Below are positions 1 to 7,869 of a stretch of 33,418 nt of DNA, in pieces. Location: the NCBI RefSeq assembly GCF_015207065.1, contig NZ_JADEXP010000026.1, positions 1 through 33,418 on the forward strand. The letters are read 5' to 3'. Under the pieces are notes generated by a model. It ran no database searches. It was given only the letters and a program-made list of their open reading frames with translations, and was not told the DNA's origin. Position numbers and translations under genes: made by a program. Origin of the DNA: Leptolyngbya cf. ectocarpi LEGE 11479 (GTDB lineage Bacteria; Cyanobacteriota; Cyanobacteriia; Phormidesmidales; Phormidesmidaceae). Numbering within the stretch: position 1 is the stretch's first letter; every line of letters starts with the position of its first letter.

Positions 1-114
1 GGAGGGTATTTAGAACATCGACGGAAAACACCTATCGGGATTCAAGTCCTTTGGAAAGGATGGGCAAAGTTACAGGGCCTGGTTGAAGGTTGGCAACTAG
101 CGAACCAGACTTAA
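1..114 (+). CDS. IS4-family (Tn5-like) transposase, C-terminal fragment
   Basis: The frame is open from base 1 to a TAA at 112-114 and gives 37 residues, beginning GGYLEHRRKT and ending VEGWQLANQT. This matches the C-terminal pattern of IS4-family transposases: Gly-Gly-aromatic, a basic patch, then LW-(K/E)-GW-x-x-LQ and an amphipathic helix. In Tn5 transposase the corresponding segment contains LWEGWEALQ. The catalytic DDE residues lie upstream, outside the window, so whether the enzyme is intact cannot be judged. The 5' end is cut by the window edge. The gene runs toward the usher remnant on the opposite strand. Confidence 0.75.
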   Translation, partial: GGYLEHRRKTPIGIQVLWKGWAKLQGLVEGWQLANQT

Positions 115-127
115 TAGGAAAAGTCAG
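1..127 (+). mobile_element. right end of a Tn5-like IS4-family insertion sequence (partial)
   Basis: The left edge of the window lies inside an insertion sequence. It holds the end of a transposase frame (stop at 112-114) and then a short AT-rich tail ending at about 127. Read inward from the outside, the end begins CTGACTTTTCC. IS50/Tn5 ends also begin CTGAC, and the transposase tail resembles Tn5 as well. The outer boundary at 127 is inferred from that match. The nine bases outside it (128-136) would be one copy of the target duplication if this is an IS50-group element. The other end is outside the window. Confidence 0.7.
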
Positions 128-1227
128 AGCTGCTGACGGGGGTTAAAGCCCCCCTTTCCCCGCTGTGCTGGAGGCTCGAAGCCCCAGCGCTGTATCAGGG
201 TGGCTCCCCAATAGTCCCCTTGACCATGCCAGAACGTGGGCTGTGAACCGAGAGCATAATCTTGGTGTTCGTTATAGTTCAGGTACTGCAGCTCATCTAG
301 ATACCAGCTAGACCGATCGTCAATCTGGGGTTGTTCGATCTCGGCATACCAGGAGCCGCCAAAGGCGGTACCCACTGCGTTTAATCGTCCACGCCACGAG
401 GTTGAGCCTGCACGACCCTCCTCAGCGATACGGCCTGACAGTGTGGTCTGTTGACCAATGCCACTCAGACTAAACGTATCTGAGGCGATCGTTGGCAGTC
501 CCTCAGTGATAACAGCGGATTCAAGCTGCTGCCGCTGTTGACGAGGAGTCTCGGGAGGGTCAAATCGAATGGCATAGTTATTGGTGTCAAAGGTGGCTGG
601 AATGCCAAGACGAGACTCAATTTCGGCAATAGAGAATACTAGACCCAGATCTGGGTCGATGGCCAACTCTGTGGGATTGATGCGGATAATGGAGACTTGC
701 GATCGCAGCTCCCAGTCTCCGTTATCTAGAGTTGTCACCTGAATATTGAGCAGCTGCACCACATCATCAAATGGGATACGCCACTGTTCAAAAGCGACAG
801 GATGTCCGCCTTCTTCTTGGCCTTTAATTAAAGCAACAACAGATGTCGTACTCCGGACATCTAACCCTACCGGAAAAACATCAAATTCACTTGTCGCTGA
901 GTCTAAAGCTGTTGTTTTTTCAGCATCTATTATCTCCGACTCATCTGTATTGTTGCCAGCAGGAATTTCTAGTGGAGTACTTTCTGAATCTTTTGTAGGT
1001 ATTTGAGCAGTTGTCTCTAGATCTTGTGGTGAGAACGCAGCTATCTCTGATTTCTGCGTGTCTAAATCGGCTAATTTCTTGACAGTTGCGGATAGTACTG
1101 AGGCACCACCGGGAATGGTGTGTATTTTCTCCTCAAACAGAACTTCAGCTCCGGCAGGAGAAGCAATTAGCATGAGCCAGCCTAGCACCAGCGCAGCGTG
1201 CAGCCGATGATACCAGAATGTCATCAA
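124..1227 (-). CDS. outer-membrane pilus usher-like protein, N-terminal remnant truncated by the IS
   Basis: 367 residues with a clear signal peptide (hydrophobic core about residues 11-24, cleavage near SPAGA). A low-complexity acidic Ser/Thr linker (about 45-115) follows, then a folded domain (about 120-225) resembling the N-terminal domain of large cyanobacterial usher-like outer-membrane proteins. From about residue 250 there are alternating beta strands that look like the start of a barrel (DELQYL, GSQPTFWHGQG, WGATLIQRWGFEPP). Ushers normally have 700-900 residues; this frame stops just as the barrel starts. The TGA stop (124-126) lies inside the CTGAC end of the neighbouring insertion sequence, so the reading frame was cut by transposition and the product is probably non-functional. 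It is the last gene of a leftward run of subunit, chaperone and subunit genes, which supports the usher assignment. I inferred the family from context and pattern. Confidence 0.6.
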   Translation of the reverse strand: MMTFWYHRLHAALVLGWLMLIASPAGAEVLFEEKIHTIPGGASVLSATVKKLADLDTQKSEIAAFSPQDLETTAQIPTKDSESTPLEIPAGNNTDESEIIDAEKTTALDSATSEFDVFPVGLDVRSTTSVVALIKGQEEGGHPVAFEQWRIPFDDVVQLLNIQVTTLDNGDWELRSQVSIIRINPTELAIDPDLGLVFSIAEIESRLGIPATFDTNNYAIRFDPPETPRQQRQQLESAVITEGLPTIASDTFSLSGIGQQTTLSGRIAEEGRAGSTSWRGRLNAVGTAFGGSWYAEIEQPQIDDRSSWYLDELQYLNYNEHQDYALGSQPTFWHGQGDYWGATLIQRWGFEPPAQRGKGGFNPRQQL

Positions 1228-1329
1228 AATAATCTCTGCTCAGAAACGTCTGCGTCTAGAGTTCCCGAGCACGTAAGAACAACGATAATTATTTAATGCT
1301 GCTTTAAAGAGAAAATGAAAATAGCGCTG

Positions 1330-1815
1330 TTAGAGTGCAATTAGGGTAAGAACAACATCGTAGTTATACTGACCAGGGATAAATGGTGACGGTGACTCCA
1401 CCCGAATACGGACCCCAAGATCGACTTCTCCTATCTCATTGATCAACAGAGGTACGCCACTGGGGACTTCGTTGGTGCCATCGCTGAGAAAGCTAGTGTA
1501 CTGCGTTCCTTCGGGAGCGGGGGTGCCTCTGGGGATAGGCTCTGATGCCGTCACTGAGAGCGGACCAGATGTTTGCAGTCTGATAATGGTTGGTTCTAAC
1601 GTTTCAATCAGTGTCGGTAATCCAGAACCTCCATTGTCTCCTCCAGAAGGGATGGGAGTTGGGGATTGTACAGTGTCTACAGATGTAACAGGTGCAATAT
1701 TGCCAAAGAATTCAACATCAAGGGTTTGACTGTAGGCAGGAGAGGCATTGACCATAGCGATTCCCAAACTGGCACCTATGGCAGTTAGCCCTAATTGATA
1801 AATGTAATTAGGCAC
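1330..1815 (-). CDS. secreted pilin-like subunit of the chaperone-usher cluster
   Basis: 161 residues with a signal peptide (about 1-30, cleavage near PAYSQ). The mature part is predicted all-beta, with a Pro/Gly/Ser-rich stretch at about 47-62 and a C-terminal strand pattern PGQYNYDVVLTLIAL. A final motif of Pro-Gly-x-Tyr followed by alternating hydrophobics is usual in secreted pilin-like subunits of the spore-coat-U/DUF4402 type, where the last strand contacts the chaperone. It has no cysteine in the mature region, unlike the subunit at 2794-3267. It lies between the chaperone (41 nt from that stop) and the usher remnant, so it is read as a minor or tip subunit. That role is inferred from position. 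Confidence 0.55.
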   Translation of the reverse strand: MPNYIYQLGLTAIGASLGIAMVNASPAYSQTLDVEFFGNIAPVTSVDTVQSPTPIPSGGDNGGSGLPTLIETLEPTIIRLQTSGPLSVTASEPIPRGTPAPEGTQYTSFLSDGTNEVPSGVPLLINEIGEVDLGVRIRVESPSPFIPGQYNYDVVLTLIAL

Positions 1816-1856
1816 CGCTTATCTCTCCTTTACTAGTTATTTGTTGTTTGAGTTGA

Positions 1857-2681
1857 TTACTGTATCGTCATTGGAACCGTAAATGACTGTTGCTGGTTGC
1901 TATCTCCATCTAGCCATGTAAGGGTGCCTGTCAGCTGATACTGACCGGGAGTAACCGTAGTCTCAGCATCCAGTGGCAGGCTGACTAGGCGAGTTTGTTG
2001 AGTAATGACGCTGGTGGCAGCGGTCTGTCCCTGGGCAATGGTTTTGTCCCCCTGGGTGAGCTGCCAGTCTATTTCTGGACGAGCCGAGGCCGTGCCGCTG
2101 TTCTCGACCAGTAGCTGGATTTGTCGTGGCTCCAGCTCCATCTGCGCCGATAAAGCGGTCAGACCTGGCGCTAGTTCTCCCTGACGAACATACACAGTTG
2201 CCCCAATGCGGGTCCGAAAAACTAATCCTCCGGCGCTATCATCTGTCGTCAGCGTCAACGGTTCTGCAAAGATAGCCGCTCGATATTCTCTTTCGGCCAG
2301 ACTGGGGGGAAATAAACTAATCATTCGCACCCGTCTGACCTCGCCAGGGGCAATTTCTAGTTCCCGTGGTGAAAACTGCAGATAGGGGGACAGATCGCTA
2401 GGATCGCTAGCTAGCGTGGCAAACCCAGTGTCTTGTTCATAGGTAAAGGGTTCCGCATACATGCGAACGCGGACCGAATCTTCACTGGTATTACTCACCG
2501 TTAGGGTGCCTTGAGAACGGCCTCGAGCAGCCTCTGCTTCGATCACTAGGGGGGACAGCCCAATTTGTGCATGGGCCGCGTTGCCCATCATCAGACCTAG
2601 CCCTATCGCCCAGCCTGCCAGGTGTCTAACAGACCGGTGCCAAGACGAATGGATTCCCATAGTTTGTTGCGTTGTATGCAT
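1857..2681 (-). CDS. periplasmic pilus assembly chaperone, PapD-like
   Basis: About 274 residues with a signal peptide ending at AAHAQ. The mature protein begins IGLSPLVIE, the first strand of a PapD-type N-terminal immunoglobulin domain. VSNTSEDSVRVRMYAEPFTY and FSPRELEIAPGEVRRVRM follow; they match the chaperone pattern in which a conserved Pro-Gly turn precedes the G1 strand that donates to pilus subunits. A second beta domain (about residues 165-274) completes the boomerang fold. Family chaperones hold periplasmic pilin subunits and deliver them to the usher. The longest frame starts with TTG at 2687. ATG codons at 2681 and 2660 are both more likely, and no clear ribosome site separates them. 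It lies downstream of a pilin-like gene, from which a large inverted repeat separates it. Confidence 0.8.
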   Translation of the reverse strand: MHTTQQTMGIHSSWHRSVRHLAGWAIGLGLMMGNAAHAQIGLSPLVIEAEAARGRSQGTLTVSNTSEDSVRVRMYAEPFTYEQDTGFATLASDPSDLSPYLQFSPRELEIAPGEVRRVRMISLFPPSLAEREYRAAIFAEPLTLTTDDSAGGLVFRTRIGATVYVRQGELAPGLTALSAQMELEPRQIQLLVENSGTASARPEIDWQLTQGDKTIAQGQTAATSVITQQTRLVSLPLDAETTVTPGQYQLTGTLTWLDGDSNQQQSFTVPMTIQ

Positions 2682-2687
2682 ATGCAA

Positions 2688-2751
2688 GTCAGGTTAGCGT
2701 TGCAACCTAAGGCATTTTGCAGAGAATGCCCATAGTCCTAGCTAACCTGAC
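2688..2751. repeat. nested inverted repeat between pilin and chaperone genes
   Basis: An 11-bp perfect inverted repeat (GTCAGGTTAGC at 2688-2698, GCTAACCTGAC at 2741-2751) encloses a smaller one (GGCATT/AATGCC at 2711-2730). In the leftward transcript this would fold directly before the chaperone start. It could act as a partial terminator or a processing and stability hairpin that keeps subunit mRNA more abundant than chaperone and usher mRNA, as is common in pilus operons. No T-run follows, so it is not a standard intrinsic terminator. Confidence 0.6.
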
Positions 2752-2793
2752 CAACTAAACCTGATTAACTAACTGACAGGTGGTTTGATGTGT

Positions 2794-3267
2794 CTAGTTG
2801 GGTGTCGCCGTTAGCGTTACTTCAAACCCATAGTCACCGCTGGTAATCGGTGTCTCGCTCTCGAGATACATATCCACTTCCAGAAAATTAGGGCCATTGA
2901 AAACTTGTGCCATGTTGTTACCGGCAGGCCCGATTACTGTGCTTCCTCCTATGAGATAAGACTCGGCACTCATGAGTACCAGCTCAGGTCCTGCCGTTTG
3001 AACAGGCGCTGAGGCCGAGATCTCGGCAGGGGTGTTGCAGTCAGCTTCAACTTGGGCAAACTGTCCACCTTCAAACCCAGCAGCAATAGCATAGGAGTTG
3101 CTAAAATCACGAGCTAGCACACCAGGGGCAATGAGATTCAGGTTACAGCTCCCGTCGATGTTAGCCTCGAAGGGGACGACCAGGTCCTCTGCGGATGCCT
3201 TGGAGGCAGACACGGTGAAGGAGCTGAGTGCGATCGCAGTAGCCAGTAAAGCAGAACGACGAATCAT
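2794..3267 (-). CDS. secreted pilin-like subunit, two-cysteine type
   Basis: 157 residues with a signal peptide (about 1-26, ending SKASAE). The mature chain is all-beta, with Cys41 (DGSCNLNL) and Cys77 (EADCNTPA) placed as in spore-coat-U-like and other chaperone-usher pilins, where they form one disulfide. The C-terminus (ITSGDYGFEVTLTATPN) has the Gly-x-Tyr plus alternating hydrophobics expected of the last strand. It is the first gene of the leftward cluster and so probably encodes the major subunit. A GAGAG stretch precedes the ATG at 3267. The inverted repeat at 2688-2751 lies between it and the chaperone gene. The subunit class is recognised by pattern, not by a close named homologue. 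Confidence 0.65.
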   Translation of the reverse strand: MIRRSALLATAIALSSFTVSASKASAEDLVVPFEANIDGSCNLNLIAPGVLARDFSNSYAIAAGFEGGQFAQVEADCNTPAEISASAPVQTAGPELVLMSAESYLIGGSTVIGPAGNNMAQVFNGPNFLEVDMYLESETPITSGDYGFEVTLTATPN

Positions 3268-3609
3268 AGTAATGGTCTCTCGGTAGTAGTCACTTCTGAA
3301 AACCGCATGTTGGACAGCGCCGCTTCGAGCGCAGTATTCATGCTTATGTCAAAAGTACAAATTTCCTGCTCTAAATGGCTTGAGAAGGACTACGGAACTC
3401 GGCTTTAAGCATCAGTAAACTCACTGGGGACATTACGGAAATATGCACTATCACCTGTCGGTATAAATCTCACCTAGATGAGCCTCTGACCTGGTGTGAG
3501 TGTGGCCAGAATAATAAACACAGTTGGGTTATCCGTACCCCCCCATTGCCCCATCTAAGTCTGTACAATCGATAGAAGCAAGCAAAAGAACCCATACACT
3601 TAGGCCCTT
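3268..3609. other. divergent intergenic region, pilus cluster / clpP
   Basis: These 342 bp separate the leftward pilus cluster from rightward clpP and must hold both promoters. I see no open frame with coding character, no strong hairpin with a T-run and no recognisable operator. The ribosome-site candidate for clpP is weak. Confidence 0.4.
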
Positions 3610-4212
3610 ATGATTCCTACCGTTATTGAGCAGTCGGGTCGCGGTGAACGCGCCTTTGATATTTACTCCCGCCTTTTACGGGAACGCATTGTATTTTTGG
3701 GCCAGCAGGTGACGGCTGAGTCATCCAATCTGATTGTGGCGCAGATGCTATTTCTAGAGGCCGAAGATCCAGAGAAGGACATCTATCTGTATATCAACTC
3801 CCCTGGGGGTTCGGTGTATGACGGCCTGGGCATTTTTGACACCATGAACCACATTAAGCCAGATGTCTCCACTATCTGTGTTGGCCTGGCTGCCAGTATG
3901 GGGGCTTTTTTGCTTAGTGCGGGGACCAAGGGTAAGCGTATGAGTCTGCCTAACTCACGCATTATGATTCATCAGCCATTGGGTGGCGCTCAGGGACAGG
4001 CTACTGATATTGAGATTCAAGCTAAGGAAATTCTCTATATCAAGAAAACATTGAATGATGCCCTGGCTGAGCATACCGGACAGCCCCTTGAAAAAATTTC
4101 AGAAGACACTGAGCGGGATTTCTTTATGTCTCCCAGTGAAGCCGTTGAGTACGGTCTCATCGATCAGGTGATTGACCGCCATGCCATCGGCGGTAGACCC
4201 ACGGCTGTCTAA
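3610..4212 (+). CDS. clpP: ATP-dependent Clp protease proteolytic subunit, active ClpP
   Basis: 200 residues, the full family length without the N-terminal extension. The serine protease triad is complete: Ser96 in [11 protein letters not shown], His121 in IMIHQPLGG, and Asp170 in DTERDFFMS. The INSPGGSV oxyanion loop and the [13 protein letters not shown] handle helix are present. ClpP forms heptameric rings that degrade proteins unfolded by ClpX or ClpC. The N-terminus [21 protein letters not shown] resembles cyanobacterial ClpP1/ClpP2, which form rings separate from ClpP3/R; I cannot assign the paralogue number safely. It stands alone, without clpX or tig, and is convergent with the next gene, with one base between their stop codons. 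Two other clp loci members are active or inactive paralogues at 27.0-29.0 kb. Confidence 0.97.
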   Translation: MIPTVIEQSGRGERAFDIYSRLLRERIVFLGQQVTAESSNLIVAQMLFLEAEDPEKDIYLYINSPGGSVYDGLGIFDTMNHIKPDVSTICVGLAASMGAFLLSAGTKGKRMSLPNSRIMIHQPLGGAQGQATDIEIQAKEILYIKKTLNDALAEHTGQPLEKISEDTERDFFMSPSEAVEYGLIDQVIDRHAIGGRPTAV

Positions 4213-4213
4213 A

Positions 4214-4903
4214 TCAGCCCATACTTGGGGTTGTCTGGGACTCTAGATAGAGTAAAAACGTGAGGAGTTCTTCATCCGTCAGCTGCTGGCGGGAGCGCTT
4301 GTTAAACGTTTTTTCCAGATAGGTACGCCCCTGAAGACTGCTCCAGCCAAGACGAGCCATTTCAACATCGGTCTGGGCGATGATATCCGATAGGTCTACG
4401 GGGCTGCTGTCGTCAAAGTTTTCGATGGCGGCCGCCGCTAGGGACGAGGCAGGTACCTCAGACGGAGCTGGAGCTTCCTCGGGGGCGATGCTATCAATAG
4501 GGCGTCCCATATCTTCGCTGTCGTGCTCTCCAGTTTCAGCGTCTGCTAAATCGTCTGTTTTATCAGGAGCCTGAATAGGCGGCTCTATGGCTGTTTCTTT
4601 AGTGGGTGGAGAGACTGTCTTAGTTGTCGGTATGTCTGGTTTGGCGTTGGCTGATTTGACGGCGGCCTGCTGCGGGGCCTCTGCGGCTTGCCCAAACCCG
4701 AGTAGGGCTAATACTCTAGCTTTAGCGTGATCATCAGCTACCGTTAAGTTGGTATCTGCTGCTAGGGCTGTGGCGACTATCTGCTCGTCGATACTAACTG
4801 TGGCTTTGACTAAGTATTGCTCAGCGTGGGTATTGAGGAGTTCGGTGGTTAAACTGCCGTTGGCATACTGGTGACGAAATTGAGCAAATAGTGTGGAGAT
4901 CAC
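4214..4903 (-). CDS. conserved cyanobacterial protein of unknown function
   Basis: 229 residues with no signal peptide or membrane segment. There are two conserved-looking ends. The N-terminal alpha-helical part (about 1-75: HAEQYLVKATVSIDEQ, DHAKARVLALLGFG) precedes a long Pro/Ala/Glu-rich linker (about 80-170). The C-terminal part (about 185-229) reads LGWSSLQGRTYLEKTFNKRS followed by RQQLTDEELLTFLLYLESQ. Motifs of the form GW-x-x-x-QG-R-x-(Y)-L and LTDEEL-x-x-FL-x-YLE occur in many cyanobacterial proteins of unknown function. It is probably a cytoplasmic protein with a disordered linker. It is convergent with clpP (one-base gap), which leaves no room for a separate terminator. I do not recognise a function. 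Confidence 0.7.
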   Translation of the reverse strand: MISTLFAQFRHQYANGSLTTELLNTHAEQYLVKATVSIDEQIVATALAADTNLTVADDHAKARVLALLGFGQAAEAPQQAAVKSANAKPDIPTTKTVSPPTKETAIEPPIQAPDKTDDLADAETGEHDSEDMGRPIDSIAPEEAPAPSEVPASSLAAAAIENFDDSSPVDLSDIIAQTDVEMARLGWSSLQGRTYLEKTFNKRSRQQLTDEELLTFLLYLESQTTPSMG

Positions 4904-5035
4904 GGGCAGTCGGGAAATCAGTTTCCCTGATGAGTATGGGCGGTGAATTGTATCCGATCTATTCTAAACAAGGGTGTCCCTGGTCTTGGTTGCTGACAAA
5001 ATGTTTATTGTAAGGATCGCGAATTGTAGGGCTAA

Positions 5036-5806
5036 ATGTTAGATCAGTTACTTGAATGGTCCCCTAACCTAGGTCTGGATACGCTACTTTTATTGCCAGT
5101 ACTGATCGCGTTGGAGGCGGTACTGTCAGCGGATAATGCGATCGCACTGGCCGCCATTGCCCAAGGCCTCGAATCAGAACAGCAGCAGCGGCGAGCCTTA
5201 AACTTCGGCTTGGTTATTGCCTTTGTGCTGCGCATGACTCTGATCTTGACGGCCAGCTGGGTATTAAAGTTCTGGCAGTTTGAAGTGGCGGGCGCGGCCT
5301 ATCTACTGTGGCTGGTGTATCAGCACTTTAGCAGCAGTGAGGGGGATGACGAGCAGCACCACGGCCCTAAATTTGCCTCTCTGTGGCAGGCCATCCCGAT
5401 TATTGCGTTTACAGACCTGGCGTTTTCATTAGATAGCGTTACTACGGCTATTGCCTTGTCCGACGAAGTGGCGATTATTCTGCTGGGCGGCACCATTGGG
5501 ATTATTGCCCTGCGGTTTATGGCCGGATTGTTTATCCGCTGGCTCGATATTTATATTCACCTTGAAGATGCGGGGTTTGTCACTGTTGCCTTTGTGGGGC
5601 TGCGGCTGCTGATTCGGGTGATTAACGAAAGCTGGGTGCCGCCGGACTGGGCCATGGTGGCTCTGATTGCTGCTATCTTTGCCTGGGGTTTTTCGAAAAA
5701 GGTGCAGACCTCAGTGGAAGCAGATGTGGCGCAGTTAAATGTGCCGGTGATTACGACAGTTGATGCGGCTGAAGATGAAGCCGATAAGGTTTTGAGTGGT
5801 GAGTAG
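5036..5806 (+). CDS. TerC-family integral membrane protein
   Basis: 256 residues with about seven hydrophobic segments. The signature LIALEAVLSADNAIALAA near residues 24-41 and the matching second half FTDLAFSLDSVTTAIALS (about 126-143) contain the paired acidic residues that define the TerC family. In that family they are thought to bind divalent metal or support its transport; family members act in metal homeostasis and in folding of membrane or exported proteins. The C-terminus is a short acidic cytoplasmic tail. The ATG at 5036 gives a normal length. The substrate cannot be read from the sequence. Confidence 0.88.
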   Translation: MLDQLLEWSPNLGLDTLLLLPVLIALEAVLSADNAIALAAIAQGLESEQQQRRALNFGLVIAFVLRMTLILTASWVLKFWQFEVAGAAYLLWLVYQHFSSSEGDDEQHHGPKFASLWQAIPIIAFTDLAFSLDSVTTAIALSDEVAIILLGGTIGIIALRFMAGLFIRWLDIYIHLEDAGFVTVAFVGLRLLIRVINESWVPPDWAMVALIAAIFAWGFSKKVQTSVEADVAQLNVPVITTVDAAEDEADKVLSGE

Positions 5807-5828
5807 GACTGGTAAGTCTGGTCAAGAA

Positions 5829-6698
5829 CTAGCCTTTTACCGAACCTGCTAATAGCCCCCGCACAAAGTAACGCTGGAGGGCAAAAAATACCGCTAGCGG
5901 TACCACCATGGAGACAAAAGCTCCAGCGGTCAGTAAATGCCAGTCTTGGCCCCGGTCGCCCACCAGGTTGCGCAGCACCAGGGTGACCGGGGCTACGTCT
6001 TGGTTACCCCCCAGATATACCAGGGCCACTAGCAGGTCGTTCCAGACCCAGAGAAACTGGAAGACAGCAAAGGATGCGATCGCAGGCATCGACAACGGCA
6101 CAATCAGCCGCATAAAAATCTTCAGATGGGAGGCTCCATCCACCGCCGCTGCTTCGATCAGGTCCCGTGGCAGTGAACCAATGTAGTTGCGCAACAGATA
6201 GATACCCAAGGGCAACCCATAGCCGGTGTGGGCCAGCCACACCGCCAGAAAGCTGCCGGACAACCCCAGGCTGTTGTAGGCCCGCAGCACCGGAATCAGC
6301 GTCATCTGTAAAGGCACCACCAGCAGACCCACAATGGCGACAAACAGCGCCTGTCGTCCAGGAAACTGCATCCAGGCCAGGGCGTAGGCGGCAAAAGTGG
6401 CAATGGAAATGGGAATGACCGTGGCGGGGATGGCAATGACCAGGCTGTTTAGAAATGCCTGACCCATTCCCTGGCTAGCGATCACGTCGATATAGTTACC
6501 AATGTGAAACTGGGCTAGGTCAAAGGGATGTTGGAAAACGGTCCACCAGCCATTTTGTAGCAGGGCATCTTTACGACGAAACGAGCTGATGAGCAGTCCG
6601 GCGGTGGGTAGGGTCCAGAGCAGTGCGATCGCAACCACCGCCGTATGCAACGGTAGCCTCTCAAACCAGGCCGGAGTTGATGTCCGAGCAATTTTCAT
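5829..6698 (-). CDS. ggtD: ABC sugar importer permease, MalG/GgtD-like
   Basis: 289 residues with six predicted membrane segments. The permease EAA loop is EAAAVDGASHLKIFMRLIVP (about 180-199), which docks the ATPase. The C-terminal RYFVRGLLAGSVKG is the usual end of MalG-type permeases. It overlaps the upstream permease gene by four bases (ATGA), so the two are translationally coupled. The trio at 5.8-9.2 kb resembles alpha-glucoside importers (AglEFG) and the cyanobacterial glucosylglycerol/sucrose/trehalose system GgtBCD, which retrieves leaked osmolyte under salt stress. The symbol is given by that resemblance and by the cyanobacterial host; substrate specificity is inferred. The cognate ATPase (GgtA) is not in the window. 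Confidence 0.8.
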   Translation of the reverse strand: MKIARTSTPAWFERLPLHTAVVAIALLWTLPTAGLLISSFRRKDALLQNGWWTVFQHPFDLAQFHIGNYIDVIASQGMGQAFLNSLVIAIPATVIPISIATFAAYALAWMQFPGRQALFVAIVGLLVVPLQMTLIPVLRAYNSLGLSGSFLAVWLAHTGYGLPLGIYLLRNYIGSLPRDLIEAAAVDGASHLKIFMRLIVPLSMPAIASFAVFQFLWVWNDLLVALVYLGGNQDVAPVTLVLRNLVGDRGQDWHLLTAGAFVSMVVPLAVFFALQRYFVRGLLAGSVKG

Positions 6699-7783
6699 CG
6701 GTTAGCCTCCTGCTGGGTAAAGCGACGAATGTTGGTCACCATCACCGGAATCACTGCTATCAGTAGCACCGTAGCAATGGCGCTGCCGCGACCAAAGTTT
6801 CTAAAATTAAACATTTCCTTGATCATGCGGCTAGCAATCACATCTGTATCCAGGTTGCCGCCGGTCATGACATAAACAATGTCAAACACCTTGAGCACGG
6901 CGACCACCACCGTGGTGGTCACCACCGTAATCGTCGGCATAATCATGGGAATAATGATGCGCCGAAAGATCTGAAATTCATTGGCCCCATCAATGCGGGC
7001 CGCTTCGATCACATCTTTGGGAATGCCCTTCACCGCCGCCGACAGCAGCACCATACAAAACCCCGTTTGCAGCCAAATCATGATGGCAATCAGGGCCAGG
7101 GTATTGAGGGGGAGCAGCGTGGGTAGTGGTGTCAAATTCTCCACCCCCAGACCCGACCACAGGGGCTCTAGCAATCCATCCCGTTCGATGAGCCAGCCCA
7201 GGGGATCTAACCCCACTGTCTGCCGTACGGCGTTGAGTAAGCCAATCTGGTCGCTGCCCGCTGGCTTAAAGGCATAGATAAACCGCCAAATGACGCTGGC
7301 CCCCACAAAGGAGATGGCCATGGGTAAAAAGATCAGCGACTTAGCCGCCGCCTCGTACTTTACCCTGTCTACCAGCACTGCAATAATCAGCCCTAAACCG
7401 ACGCTCAGACCCGATACCAGCACCAGCCACAGCAGGTTATTGCGAAAGGCAATAATCATGTCAGGGTTGGTCAGGGCAAATACATAGTTTTTGAGACCGA
7501 CAAACTTCTCTGAACGGTTGTCAAAAAAGCTGATATATAGCGTCTGCAGCGTTGGTAGGACCAGATATGCTGTCAGCATTAGCACCGCTGGTCCCATGTA
7601 TACCCAGGGAAGGAGCCGATCTTTCCAGGGACGCGGGAATCGTTCTACCAGGAGATTGAGACCATAGAAAATGGCAAAGGTACCGACGGAGCCAAGTGCG
7701 ATCGCAACCACCGCCGTCAACACCCGCAGTAGGTTGGGTTGAGCCCCCGCGAAACCCAACAATCCAAACCCCATCAAATCCAT
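6695..7783 (-). CDS. ggtC: ABC sugar importer permease, MalF/GgtC-like
   Basis: 362 residues. A first hydrophobic helix (about 20-45) is followed by RLLPWVYMGPAVLMLTAYLV and further segments, with the EAA loop EAARIDGANEFQIFRRIIIP at about 260-279. Its end overlaps ggtD by four bases. The first 20 or so residues are unusual: codons 9-18 (LGFAGAQPNL) lie within a copy of a dispersed cyanobacterial repeat (7729-7760), so this part of the protein is repeat-derived or the true start lies further in. ATGs at 7783 and 7774 both precede the repeat; no ATG follows it before the first membrane helix. Role: one half of the channel for compatible-solute or alpha-glucoside uptake. Confidence 0.8.
   Translation of the reverse strand: MDLMGFGLLGFAGAQPNLLRVLTAVVAIALGSVGTFAIFYGLNLLVERFPRPWKDRLLPWVYMGPAVLMLTAYLVLPTLQTLYISFFDNRSEKFVGLKNYVFALTNPDMIIAFRNNLLWLVLVSGLSVGLGLIIAVLVDRVKYEAAAKSLIFLPMAISFVGASVIWRFIYAFKPAGSDQIGLLNAVRQTVGLDPLGWLIERDGLLEPLWSGLGVENLTPLPTLLPLNTLALIAIMIWLQTGFCMVLLSAAVKGIPKDVIEAARIDGANEFQIFRRIIIPMIMPTITVVTTTVVVAVLKVFDIVYVMTGGNLDTDVIASRMIKEMFNFRNFGRGSAIATVLLIAVIPVMVTNIRRFTQQEANR
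7729..7760 (-). repeat. dispersed cyanobacterial repeat, copy A (inside ggtC 5' end)
   Basis: 32 bp, starting GTAGGTTGGGTTGAGC and ending GCGAAACCCAAC on the + strand. It is a GTTGGGTT/AACCCAAC interrupted palindrome of a kind widely dispersed in cyanobacterial genomes. It is the reverse complement of copy B at 7870-7899, apart from a few bases in the centre. It lies within the open frame of ggtC. Confidence 0.8.
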
Positions 7784-7869
7784 TGCCTCATTCCCTATGA
7801 AACCCCATCAACTCACATTCCATCAATATCTAAGAGATATCTCTGAAAGCGTTAAATTCTGGAAAGCAA

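Noticed and set aside
4380-4574. Plus-strand frame within the unknown gene at 4214-4903.
   Set aside because: It covers only the antisense of the low-complexity linker.
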